NCBI GenBank assembly: GCA_034620365.1
Contig: JAQGEQ010000014.1
Span: 94,689-158,688 of the forward strand
Length of the DNA: 64,000 nt
Direction of reading: 5' to 3'
Origin: Pegea sp. RAD2-039
Lineage: Eukaryota; Chordata; Thaliacea; Salpida; Salpidae
Shown: one piece after another, positions 11,471 to 21,825 of the stretch
Position numbering within the stretch: position 1 is the first letter of the stretch
Layout: every line of letters starts with the position of its first letter
Position numbers and translations under genes: made by a program
The notes under the pieces: model-generated
What the model saw: only the letters and a program-made list of their open reading frames with translations
Databases searched by the model: none
Told to the model about the DNA's origin: nothing

Positions 11471-12094
11471 AAAATGGAACATCATCTGATGTCCAACATG
11501 GCTTTGTGAAACGGAGATCTTCCCTGACTCAACATCTCACTTTTCTTAATGAGCTTACAGCCCATTATGAAAATAATACTCCCTGCGACATTATATATCT
11601 CATCTTTGCTAAAGCGTTTGATTCTGTCCCACACACTAAGCTCGTTACTGTATTGAAAAACTTAAAAATCAACAGCTTTATCTTACAGTGGACTGAAGAT
11701 TACTTATCAGGTAGAACCCAACAAACTCGTGTAGAAAGATCTTTATCTACTTCTAGTCAAATCACTAGTGGTGTTCCTCAGGGTTCCGTTCTGGGTCCCC
11801 TTCTCTTTTTAATTTTCATTGAAGACCTCAACAGAAAATTAGTAGCAGTGGATGATGTCAGTGTGTTTGTGTATGCAGATGATATCAAGCTATTATCTTG
11901 TAATCCTTCAAACTGCACTACACACTGTAGAAAACTGGTCTACGAATTGGCAGCTAAGAATCCAGCCCACAAAGTCTGAACTTATAACTTTTTCTCGTAA
12001 ACCAACTACAAATTCCTTGAAGCAATACTCCATCAATAGATTTATTATTCAACGAGTATCGTCGGTCCTAGACCTTGATATTACAGATAAGTAA
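11471..12094 (+). pseudogene. Reverse transcriptase fragment of a CR1/Jockey-type LINE (left arm)
   Basis: The reading frame shows RT finger/palm motifs: SDVQHGFVKRRS, then AKAFDSVPHTKL, SGVPQGSVLGPLLFLIF and the catalytic VYADDIKLL. Just after the YADD block the frame shifts by one base (near 11910) and continues as NWQLRIQPTKSELITFS. N-terminal and C-terminal portions are missing, so this is a dead fragment. The mirror copy is at 17649-18275. Confidence 0.92.
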
Positions 12095-12196
12095 ATTACA
12101 AACTTAGTATTTTAAAAATATTACAAATTTATATTTCTTGAACAAATCTTAAAAACTTTCTAAAGTTACATTTGCTTTATATTGTCAAAATTTACA

Positions 12197-13421
12197 TTAA
12201 AGCAATAAATAGATGCTAGATGTAATAATAAAGAGTAACAAATTGTGAGGTGGCACAATTTTCTTTTCTCCATTGCTATCTATGTAAAAAATTGAAATGT
12301 ATTAAAATATAGATACAAATTTAAAAAGTATTTCACAATTTTGAAGATTCAACTCACCATAGTCGTAAGGGTCGTATGTTTTTAAAGCTTTCATCAATTC
12401 TGACATAACTGCTTTTATTTCAGCTTCTGGAAAACGACTGTACTTTGACCTATTGTGGTACAAATTGGTCATCAAATAGTTTGAAATATATTTAATAAAT
12501 TTTTACACTGGCATTTTAAAACTATTCATTAGTAACATTTCTACTCAAAAAACTAAAAACAATTGACTTCATGAGAAAAGTGTATCCAATCAAAACATGT
12601 TTCATATCTGAATACGTCATATATTGATCATAATATTGGAGACTTCCAGAACCAGAAGATTTTGTTGCTCCTTCAACTGATAACCATCTCTGATGACACA
12701 AAATATGATCTTCATGAATTTTATATTGAAATCATTAAAAAATATAAACAAAGTCTATAGAGTCTTTGATTATTTATAAAATGTTAACTTAAAGATAACT
12801 TTTATCTCATTTTGTTTCATATTTTCAAATAACTTATCAACAAATATTCATCCAATCACATTCTTGAAAATGTTTTAAAATGTTTTAGATTATTCTCTTA
12901 AATATAACTTGATGAATAACGAACTTAATAATAAATATTACTTTGCTGTAGCATTTGTAATGAACTTGCGCAAATGTGTAGTAGCTGTCGTAAATGTTGA
13001 AAACAAAATATTCACAAGTCAAATCTTCATCTTTCAATGTTTCAAAGGAATGACTTCCATATGATCGAGTATATGTCATATAATAATATGACTGTAATCA
13101 AACTGATGTTATTACATTTAAACGATTATAATATAATCTATCGCGTTTGATAATGTTTCGTCAGTATGTTAAAATATAGAAGAAATCAAATAACAAAAAA
13201 TTATCGTACTCTGAGTGCAAATTTTGAGATCTTATCGTCATTATTAGGAAGCCATATCAGTACTATAAAAGGCCAGCCAGCTATTATCTGAGCTTCGCCG
13301 TCAGTAAGTCTTTCAAATTATAAAAATATATTACAAAATTGAAAATAAGTATCTTTTATAAAAATGTCTAACACTTACTTTTTATAACCATTATAGTACA
13401 AAGTATTATAAGTAGCACCAT
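12197..13421 (-). CDS. Secreted/GPI-like protein model B, left-arm copy
   Basis: Six-exon model, all phases consistent: 13379-13421, 13210-13292, 12942-13091, 12568-12689, 12358-12449, 12197-12279 (190 codons plus stop). It starts MVLLIILCTIMVIK (signal-like). The core exon has SYNYMTYTRSYG, EDLTCEYFVFN and YTFAQVHYKC, then YDQYMTYSDMKHVL. The C-terminus PPHNLLLFIITSSIYLLL is a hydrophobic tail suited to a GPI-anchor signal or membrane anchor. The spacing of aromatic, Cys and YSD blocks is reminiscent of arthropod lipocalins, but this is weak. The donor of exon 4 (GTCAAT) is poor. Exons 1-2 are also open in another frame that would extend gene A, so the 5' half of this model is uncertain. Unrecognised family. 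Confidence 0.5.
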
Positions 13422-13627
13422 TTTCACTATATTGAATCTGAAATACTTTACTGTTATACCATACTTATCTAGGTAACCTTATAAAAGTTTTGATTTATAA
13501 AAAAGTGGTTTCAATCAAGAAACTGCAAGCAGAACTCATATTAATTCAATCTAGAACTTTGATTTACAAAACTAAGAGATACTTCTTTATAGTAGCTATA
13601 AGCTGAGTCAATAATTCTCTAAAATTA

Positions 13628-14111
13628 TTAAACTTTGAATAAATTAACCAGATTAGACTTGTCATAATATTCAAACTGATGTGTATAGCCGTTATTAATA
13701 TAATAAGAAGTAGTTCCTCGGTTGTAATACACTTTATAGAAAGATGTGACGTTCGAAACCATTGCTGACTGCTTTGACTTGACTACTGTAACAAGCTCTT
13801 TGAAGGTTTTAGCTGAAACATAAAAAAATTTTTTGTCTGTTTTATATGTCTCTGTATAATAAAAGTTTGTTGATAAATAGTTTATTTTAGTAATAATAAT
13901 CATCTAATAATTAGAAATATTTCTAGATTTATATTATCGTCTTTTCATAGTGAATCATTTTCTCTTAACAACAAACTTATTTTAGATTTGTAGATTAAAT
14001 TGAAATATCTACAAAAAGAAATGAAATATAAAAAGAATAATTATAATTACTTTCTGCATGCGAGCACTTGTTATTCCAAACAATAAACAGAATCAAAATC
14101 TTCCAAAACAT
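13628..14111 (-). CDS. Small secreted protein model A, left-arm copy
   Basis: Two exons, 14051-14111 and 13628-13812, in phase (81 aa plus stop). Exon 1 encodes a signal peptide (MFWKILILFIVWNNKCSHAE). Exon 2 encodes TKTFKELVTVVKSKQ, SFYKVYYNRGTTSYYINNG, then THQFEYYDKSNLVNLFKV. A TATA-like box lies about 140 bases upstream. The family is not recognised. If the donor gtttaa at the stop were used, the frame would continue into the exon at 13379-13439 (IQYSENGATYNALYYNGYK), so A and B may be parts of one gene. Confidence 0.55.
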
Positions 14112-14559
14112 TTTACCATCTGCACGATTCAGAGACACACTTGACAAATAATAATCTACAAACTGGTAGACTTTTATACTCAAACCATTTTTATTGAGTA
14201 TGATTGGTTTCCTTGGAGATATAAGATCTACAATTACATGTTTCAAAAACATTTATATAAAAGTCAATTCAATAAAACAATCCAATAAGCTGTTTACAAT
14301 GTTAATTAAACAAATCGTTGTATATGGTCTATTGTACCTTCCAATTTAGTAAAGTTTAAAGTTTTATTTATGTGCTTTAACAACCAAATATAAGAGATTT
14401 GTGACTTAAGAACTTCTTTTTATCAAAATCTTTTTATATCCAGCTTAGCTTTGACAGCAAATTTGAATTCTAATTCGCTTAATGTTCAGCAACCAGAAAC
14501 TACATTAGTAGGGTTTCACTACAGATTATCTTCAACTTTTTATGTAATTCAAGTATTTC

Positions 14560-14932
14560 TTCCCTGACTCAACATCTTACTTTTCTTAATGAGCTTACAG
14601 CCCATTATAAAAGTAATACTCCCTGTGACATTATATATCTCATCTTTGTTAAAGTGTTTGATTCTGTCCCACACACTAAGCTCGTTACTGTATTGAAAAA
14701 CTTAAAGATCAAAAGCTTTATCTTACAGTGGACTGAAGATTACCTATCAGGTAGAACCCAACAAACTCGTGTAGAAAGATCTTTATCTATTTCTAGTCAA
14801 ATCACTAGTGGTGTTCCCAAGGGTTCTGTTCTGGGTCCCTTTCTCTTTTTAATTTTCACCGAAGACCTCATCAGAAGATTAGTAGCAGTGGATGATGTCA
14901 GAGTGTTTGTGTATGGAAGTTTTAAATACTAA
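14560..14932 (+). pseudogene. Third copy of the RT fragment, in the palindrome spacer
   Basis: Same RT segment as 11515-11880 in the same orientation as the left-arm copy, but more diverged. Palm motif A reads VKVFDS instead of AKAFDS. The GVPQGS block has Q changed to K. The copy stops inside the YADD motif (VYGSF). It begins and ends within the spacer, so it is an independent, shorter insertion. Confidence 0.88.
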
Positions 14933-15482
14933 AATAGTTGACATTTGCAAATTTATAGATTAGAGTATTAAATTTATAAAATTAATTTTATTTATTATTT
15001 TAGATTTATAAACAAATCTTGCATTAAAAAGTTTATATTGTTTGACTTTTAAAGAATAGTGAAGTTTTAGATTTTCATTTATATTTCAAACTTAAGGTTT
15101 TGTAATCACTTTTAGCAAAGATTTTTATAAAAGAAATTATAAAAAAAGTATCCAGTAAAATAAATGATAAAACATGATCTGCTTAAAATCAATTTGTTAA
15201 AAAAAGTTGAAGATAATCTGTAGTGAAACCCTACTAATGTAGTTTCTGGTCGCTGAACATTAAGCGAATTAGAATTCAAATTTGCTGTCAAAGCTAAGCT
15301 GGATATAAAAAGATTTTGATAAAAAGAAGTTCTTAAGTCACAAATCTCTTATATTTGGTTGTGAAAGCACATAAATAAAACTTTAAACTTTACTAAATTG
15401 GAAGGTACAATAGACCATATACAACGATTTGTTTAATTAACATTGTAAACAGCTTATTGGATTGTTTTATTGAATTGACTTT

Positions 15483-15489
15483 TATATAA
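15483..15489 (+). promoter_or_regulatory. TATA-like box upstream of gene A (right copy; mirrored near 14253-14259)
   Basis: TATATAA about 140 bases upstream of the gene A start codon, present in both arms. The two copies face away from each other across the spacer, so the spacer region would act as a divergent promoter. Confidence 0.4.
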
Positions 15490-15630
15490 ATGTTTTTGAA
15501 ACATGTAATTGTAGATCTTATATCTCCAAGGAAACCAATCATACTCAATAAAAATGGTTTGAGTATAAAAGTCTACCAGTTTGTAGATTATTATTTGTCA
15601 AGTGTGTCTCTGAATCGTGCAGATGGTAAA

Positions 15631-16115
15631 ATGTTTTGGAAGATTTTGATTCTGTTTATTGTTTGGAATAACAAGTGCTCGCATGCAGAAAGTAATTATA
15701 ATTATTCTTTTTATATTTCATTTCTTTTTGTAGATATTTCAATTTAATCTACAAATCTAAAATAAGTTTGTTGTTAAGAGAAAATGATTCACTATGAAAA
15801 GACGATAATATAAATCTAGAAATATTTCTAATTATTAGACTATTAGTATTACTAAAATAAACTATTTATCAACAAACTTTTATTATACAGAGACATATAA
15901 AACAGACAAAAAAATTTTTTTATGTTTCAGCTAAAACCTTCAAAGAGCTTGTTACAGTAGTCAAGTCAAAGCAGTCAGCAATGGTTTCGAACGTCACATC
16001 TTTCTATAAAGTGTATTACAACCGAGGAACTACTTCTTATTATATTAATAACGGCTGGTCACATCAGTTTCACTCTTCTTACACGTCTAACCTGGTTAAT
16101 TTATTCAAAGTTTAA
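15631..16115 (+). CDS. Small secreted protein model A, right-arm copy
   Basis: Exons 15631-15691 and 15931-16115, 81 aa plus stop. It is identical in structure to the left-arm copy, but the segment after YYINNG reads WSHQFHSSYTSN instead of YTHQFEYYDKSN, a patch of clustered amino-acid changes in otherwise near-identical sequence. The gene pair is divergent (head to head) around the spacer. Confidence 0.55.
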
Positions 16116-16321
16116 TAATTTTAGAGAATTATTGACTCAGCTTATAGCTACTATAAAGAAGTATCTCTTAGTTTTGTAAATCAAAGTTCTAGATTGAATT
16201 AATATGAGTTCTGCTTGCAGTTTCTTGATTGAAACCACTTTTTTATAAATCAAAACTTTTATAAGGTTACCTAGATAAGTATGGTATAACAGTAAAGTAT
16301 TTCAGATTCAATATAGTGAAA

Positions 16322-17546
16322 ATGGTGCTACTTATAATGCTTTGTACTATAATGGTTATAAAAAGTAAGTGTTAGACATTTTTATAAAAGATACTTATTT
16401 TCAATTTTGTAATATATTTTTATAATTTGAAAGACTTACTGACGGCGAAGCTCAGATAATAGCTGGCTGGCCTTGTATAGTACTGATATGGCTTCCTAAT
16501 AATGACGATAAGATCTCAAAATTTGCACTCAGAGTACGATAATTTTTTGTTATTTGATTTCTTATATATTTTAACATACTGACGAAACATTATCAAACGC
16601 GATAGATTATATTATAATCGTTTAAATGTAATAACATCAGTTTGATTACAGTCATATAATTATATGACATATACTCGATCATATGGAAGTCATTCCTTTG
16701 AAACATTGAAAGATGAAGATTTGACTTGTGAATATTTTGTTTTCAACATTTACGGCAGCTACTACACATTTGCGCAAGTTCATTACAAATGCTACAGCAA
16801 AGTAATATTTATTATTAAGTTCGTTATTCATCAAGTTATATTTAAGAGAATAATCTAAAACATTTTAAAACATTTTCAAGAATGTGATTGGATGAATATT
16901 TGTTGATAAGTTATTTGAAAATATGAAACAAAATGAGATAAAAGTTATCTTTAAGTTAACATTTTATAAATAATCAAAGACTCTATAGACTTTGTTTATA
17001 TTTTTTAATGATTTCAATATAAAATTCATGAAGATCATATTTTGTGTCATCAGAGATGGTTATCAGTTGAAGGAGCAACAAAATCTTCTGGTTCTGGAAG
17101 TCTCCAATATTATGATCAATATATGACGTATTCAGATATGAAACATGTTTTGATTGGATACACTTTTCTCATGAAGTCAATTGTTTTTAGTTTTTTGAGT
17201 AGAAATGTTACTAATGAATAGTTTTAAAATGCCAGTGTAAAAATTTATTAAATATATTTCAAACTATTTGATGACCAATTTGTACCACAATAGGTCAAAG
17301 TACAGTCGTTTTCCAGAAGCTGAAATAAAAGCAGTTATGTCAGAATTGATGAAAGCTTTAAAAACATACGACCCTTACGACTATGGTGAGTTGAATCTTC
17401 AAAATTGTGAAATACTTTTTAAATTTGTATCTATATTTTAATACATTTCAATTTTTTACATAGATAGCAATGGAGAAAAGAAAATTGTGCCACCTCACAA
17501 TTTGTTACTCTTTATTATTACATCTAGCATCTATTTATTGCTTTAA
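16322..17546 (+). CDS. Secreted/GPI-like protein model B, right-arm copy
   Basis: Mirror copy of the left-arm gene: exons 16322-16364, 16451-16533, 16652-16801, 17054-17175, 17294-17385, 17464-17546, same lengths and phases (190 codons plus stop). Differences are few: Met for Ile in the signal segment, Cys for Phe in exon 2 (GWPCIV against GWPFIV), Gly for Asp in FNIYGSYY. Both copies are intact, as expected if the duplication is recent. Same caveats on function and on the 5' exons. Confidence 0.5.
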
Positions 17547-17648
17547 TGTAAATTTTGACAATATAAAGCAAATGTAACTTTAGAAAGTTTTTAAGATTTG
17601 TTCAAGAAATATAAATTTGTAATATTTTTAAAATACTAAGTTTGTAAT

Positions 17649-18275
17649 TTACTTATCTGTAATATCAAGGTCTAGAACCGACGATACTCGTTGAATAATA
17701 AATCTATTGATAGAGTATTGCTTCAAGGAATTTGTAGTTGGTTTACGAGAAAAAGTTATAAGTTCAGACTTTGTGGGCTGGATTCTTAGCTGCCAATTCG
17801 TAGACCAGTTTTCTACAGTGTGTAGTGCAGTTTGAAGGATTACAAGATAATAGCTTGATATCATCTGCATACACAAACACACTGACATCATCCACTGCTA
17901 CTAATTTTCTGTTGAGGTCTTCAATGAAAATTAAAAAGAGAAGGGGACCCAGAACGGAACCCTGAGGAACACCACTAGTGATTTGACTAAAAGTAGATAA
18001 AGATCTTTCTACACGAGTTTGTTGGGTTCTACCTGATAAGTAATCTTCAATTCACTGTAAGATAAAGCTGTTGATTTTTAAGTTTTTCAATACAGTAACG
18101 AGCTTAGTGTGTGGGACAGAATCAAACGCTTTAGCAAAGATGAGATATATAATGTAAAGGGAGTATTATTTTCATAATGGACTGTAAACTCATTAAGAAA
18201 AGTGAGATGTTGAGTCAGGGAAGATCTCCGTTTCACAAAGCCATGTTGGACATCAGATGATGTTCCATTTTTATT
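17649..18275 (-). pseudogene. Reverse transcriptase fragment of the same LINE (right arm, mirror copy)
   Basis: Inverted copy of 11471-12094 with the same YADD block and the same downstream frameshift, showing that the lesion predates the arm duplication. It also has small private indels near 18155. Confidence 0.92.
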
Positions 18276-18668
18276 AGAAAATTGTTAATTTAGATTTCAA
18301 AAAGTCCGAAATTGTTTAATTACTACTAAATTACATTTATTGATAATTGTTAGTTGTTTGCTATAAGGTTAAAAGATATCATTTAAAATCGATTAGAAAT
18401 TTGAAAATAATTTTTATAATATATTAAAACACAAAAATGATTTGTAAACATAAAATTTTGATTAAAAAGTTGGAAGTAAAAGTTTGTAGATGGTTTTTCA
18501 GTTATAAATACAACCAACTTTTAATGTAATGTTTTTTAATTCGTCAACAAAGTTATAGAAGTTTATTATCAGATTTGAATCTGAAATTTTTATTAGCTTG
18601 TTAGAAAACTGTAAAAATTTAAATTTAATTAACTGAAAATATTTAGAATATATTTAAAGAAACACTTT

Positions 18669-19015
18669 ATGTCGAAATAAACTTAAATTATGAAATTCGT
18701 TCAGCTGAAAAAAATTCGAACACTAACTGTAATCAATTTTGCAAATTAAATGGCAGTAAACAAAAACTAAATATTTACTAAATATTTCAAAAGGAGAGGT
18801 ATTCAAGACTTTAAATATAAGCTTTTATTTGTATATCAACATGGAGCTACTTGAATAAGATTATAAGTTGTTATAAAGTTATTTCTAGCAATTGATTTGT
18901 ATATTGTGGTTGGTGATAGTAAAAATCTTTTATAAAAATTATGGTGGGTATACATAAAACTACCAAGACCTTATGATGGAATATAACGAAAAATCCCTAC
19001 AAACTGATTTCATCA
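18669..19015. other. AT-rich stretch outside the right arm
   Basis: No gene or array recognised. Confidence 0.35.
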
Positions 19016-19020
19016 AAACA

Positions 19021-20037
19021 AGCTTACAGTTGCCAATCGTGCAATAAAATTTGCTCTGGTGAAGATCCGGTAATAGAGTGCAATAAAATTTGCTCTGGTA
19101 AAGATCCGGCCTAAGAATGCTTTAAATATCTCTCCTGGTTTCATCTCACCTGTAGTGATGTAAGCAAGAAAATTTATGATATAATTGATAACAACTAGAC
19201 GAAGCAAATGGGATTTAAATGGTTTTGCATTAAATGTAGAACCATGGACACAACAGCTCCCTCAACCAATTCTAATTCAAACCTATTATCCTACATCAGC
19301 AAATCTGTATCTGCTGAATTAGCCAAATTTAAATCGGAAATTGGCAACGATGTGGCCAAGATCAATGAGAAAATTTCTAGTTTGTCTAAATCAATGGACG
19401 AACTGAATGCCTCTACAAAGAAACAAGTCACTTGGGCCTCAGTGGTCGGTGATTCCGGTTCCGACAAAAAGGCTAGCATGGTGCAGCTTGCCAAGAAGGT
19501 CACCGACACGCACAAAAAACTCACTTTAGACCGTGAGGACAGAGAAAACAATGTCATCATCTTTAATGTCTCTGAGACTGATAAATATGATGACAGTAAG
19601 TTTTTTAATCAAATGTGCTCTCAAAGCCTTGATTTTGTGGACGTTCCAAAGGTATCAATGACTAGACTTGGAGCAAAAAGCTCAGATCATCAAAGACCGT
19701 TGAAAGTGTCCTTTCAGGAAAGTTGGAACAAACACAAGTTTCTTGCCAAGTTGTATAAGCTAAAGCTTGAGAAAAAATTAGAGAGCATTAGAGTAGCACA
19801 TGATATGTGTGAAGATGATTGCTCAGAAAATAAGCGTCTTCTAAAAGAAGCGTATAACCGAAATCAGAAGGAACAACCAACTGATTTAAAATGCAAAGTT
19901 TGAGGTTTACCATGGGCCTTGAGAATTGTCAAGGTTTTTTTCAAAAAACGGAAGTGGCAAATAATCATTGGACCCACATCTTCTTTTTTCAAACTCTCTC
20001 CGGACACAATTGTTAATACCCAAGATATCAATTTATA
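19021..20037 (+). pseudogene. Decayed LINE ORF1 (PHD-type zinc finger plus coiled coil plus RRM-like domain)
   Basis: ORF1 of a CR1/Jockey-type non-LTR retrotransposon, an RNA-binding chaperone. The order is typical. A cysteine finger (YSCQSCNKICSG, WFHLTC, FCIKC) comes first, with an internal tandem duplication of CNKICSGEDPVIE at about 19030-19110 and two in-frame stops. The open block 19208-19903 follows, with a Ser-rich coiled coil (VSAELAKFKSEIG to LSKSMDELNAS). Then comes the RRM-like domain (REDRENNVIIFNVSE, VSMTRLGAK, RPLKVSF, SIRVAHDMCEDD). A TGA at 19901-19903 interrupts KCKV-GLPWALRIVK, where related elements have CGA. No ORF2 follows directly. Confidence 0.82.
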
Positions 20038-21216
20038 GAAGCCCATCATCAAATCTCACAAGCCTCAAAAAGACATTTCTTCTATCACATTAAGTATGTT
20101 CTTAAGGGTTTTAAACAACCTTTTTCAATTGAAAGCTCTTTTATATTTCCAAGATTTCACATAATCAAAATAAATACTTTTTATTGCTTTTAGCATCTTC
20201 AGATAATTTTCTAAATACTTTTTACGCTCATATTCAAAAACATTATTTTGTGATTAGACGTATTTTATAAAAAATATTTTTTTCAGTAGCAATAATTTTA
20301 ATAGGACTTAAGTCATTTTTAGTCAATTTTTTAATTGATAATAATAATTTTACAGTCTTGTTGGTGTGTTTTTTCCAGACCAAGAAATCACCTTTGGCAA
20401 GTTTCAAAATATTTTCTTTGCTAAGAGCTCTTATCAACAATAACTTATTCTAATTAACTTATTTTATTATTATTGTTACTGATATTAAGTTTTTCTCGTT
20501 TCAATTTCTATGTTCATGAATTAGTATATTAACAATTTTAATTTTTGTAACTTATAAATTAGTATCTTATAATATAGTAAACAAAATCAATTTAACTAAT
20601 ATAAAAAGTATTTTATACAAACTAAAACGTAACAAAGCCTAAAATGGCTGAATATTTTTTTGTATTTTTCCGAAGTTTTGACTATTCGTTACTAGAATCA
20701 AATTTTGTTGTTGTAATTTTTAAGATGAAATTTATTTAAGATATTTTTATATTTTCAATTTGATTTTAAATTTAATTAAATTTATTTTAAAATGTTTATT
20801 ATTTTATACTTTAATATTTGTTTATGAATAATTCTTTTAACCTTAAAAAGTTATTTTTCTGTTTCTTGTTAAAACCTTTTTATAAAATACTTAATTTTTA
20901 TAATTTAGTATTTATAAAAAGCTGTTAATATTCTATTTTTATAAATTATTATCATATTAATTTTTTAAATTGTTAAATTTTGTTTAATCTTTTACTTTAA
21001 ACTTAAATACATTTTTACATTTTGTAAAATTATTTATTAATTTCAGTATTAATTGGTTAATTTATAACAATTATTAATAAGTTATTTTATATTTTTAGTA
21101 AAAGCATTTTTTTGTATATAAATTCAAATTAGAAGTTTTAACAACTTTTTTATATTTATTCTAAATAAAAAAAAATTATTTGAAATTTTTAGATTTTAAC
21201 AAAAATTAATTTGAAA
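20038..21216. other. AT-rich intergenic stretch
   Basis: No exon, array or RNA gene recognised. Possible 5' flank of the JARID2-like ORF; an acceptor-like TTTTTAG ends at 21192. Confidence 0.4.
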
Positions 21217-21825
21217 ATGTCATCAAGACCAAAAAGACGAAGAAAAAAAATTGATTATGGTGAAGCAAACCTGAACTGGATAGAACATCAACAACTAGTT
21301 AAAGCTTTAACACTCTCATTAAAAAGTGATTCTTTAAAAGATACTTCTTCAGATTCAATAACTTCAGAATCTAATATCATCACAAAGAAATCTTCATCAT
21401 ATAAACAAGATATTGATTTATCTAATGGAGAAAATTGTATGGTTCCATTAACAAGATTACAAAAGTTACTCCATGACACCTTAGTTAGAGGAGAAGATAA
21501 CACAACAGAAGCTGGATCTTCTTCTAATTTCAATTTAAATACTTCACCAACTTCTGACACTGATTCTAAAAAGTCCAGTGATTTATCATTCCCAAAATTT
21601 AGAGCACAACGAAAATTTGCTCCATGTGATCCTGGTGTTCCGGATGTTTTGACAAAACCTAGTAATAGGCCTCGGCCATATAAGAAAAAAAGCCAAAAAG
21701 TTGTAACGCCTGCTAAGAAGAACCGGCCGAGAAATATCATTTGTGATAATAATCCAGATACATCAACTTTTTTGACATATTTGTGTTTCCGTGGAACAAA
21801 ATATGAACCGGATCTAAATATGTGA
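21217..21825 (+). CDS. JARID2: JARID2-like N-terminal region (PRC2-binding segment) as a single ORF
   Basis: JARID2 is a catalytically dead jumonji protein that recruits and stimulates PRC2. This 202-aa frame matches only its N-terminus. RPKRRRKKIDYG at residues 4-15 aligns with RPKRN..KKYDD. A ubiquitin-interacting-type helix follows (LVKALTLSLK, with the A and S spacing of a UIM). RAQRKFA is the motif whose Lys (K116 in mammals) is methylated by PRC2. TFLTYLCFRG corresponds to the vertebrate FLTFLCLRG. No JmjN, ARID, zinc-finger or JmjC sequence was recognised downstream. A donor GTGAGA overlaps the end (AATAT|GTGAGA, about 21823), so the ORF could be a first coding exon of a longer gene; otherwise it is a truncated paralogue. 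Start ATG at 21217. Match to JARID2 is good, completeness unknown. Confidence 0.75.
   Translation: MSSRPKRRRKKIDYGEANLNWIEHQQLVKALTLSLKSDSLKDTSSDSITSESNIITKKSSSYKQDIDLSNGENCMVPLTRLQKLLHDTLVRGEDNTTEAGSSSNFNLNTSPTSDTDSKKSSDLSFPKFRAQRKFAPCDPGVPDVLTKPSNRPRPYKKKSQKVVTPAKKNRPRNIICDNNPDTSTFLTYLCFRGTKYEPDLNM

Larger units (their letters stand above)
11079..14541 (+). repeat. Left arm of a large inverted repeat
   Basis: Matches the reverse complement of 15201-18668 nearly end to end, with scattered single-base differences and a few short indels. The outer boundary is sharp at AGTGTTTCTTTAAAT; the inner boundary is sharp at CAGATTATCTTCAACTTTTT. It contains an RT fragment (distal) and two small gene models transcribed outward from the centre. 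Confidence 0.93.
15201..18668 (-). repeat. Right arm of a large inverted repeat
   Basis: Reverse-complement partner of 11079-14541. The 660-bp spacer (14542-15200) is not part of the arms. Arms of about 3.46 kb at roughly 98-99% identity by eye indicate a recent inverted duplication or ongoing gene conversion; collapse or misjoin in assembly is the main alternative. Confidence 0.93.
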
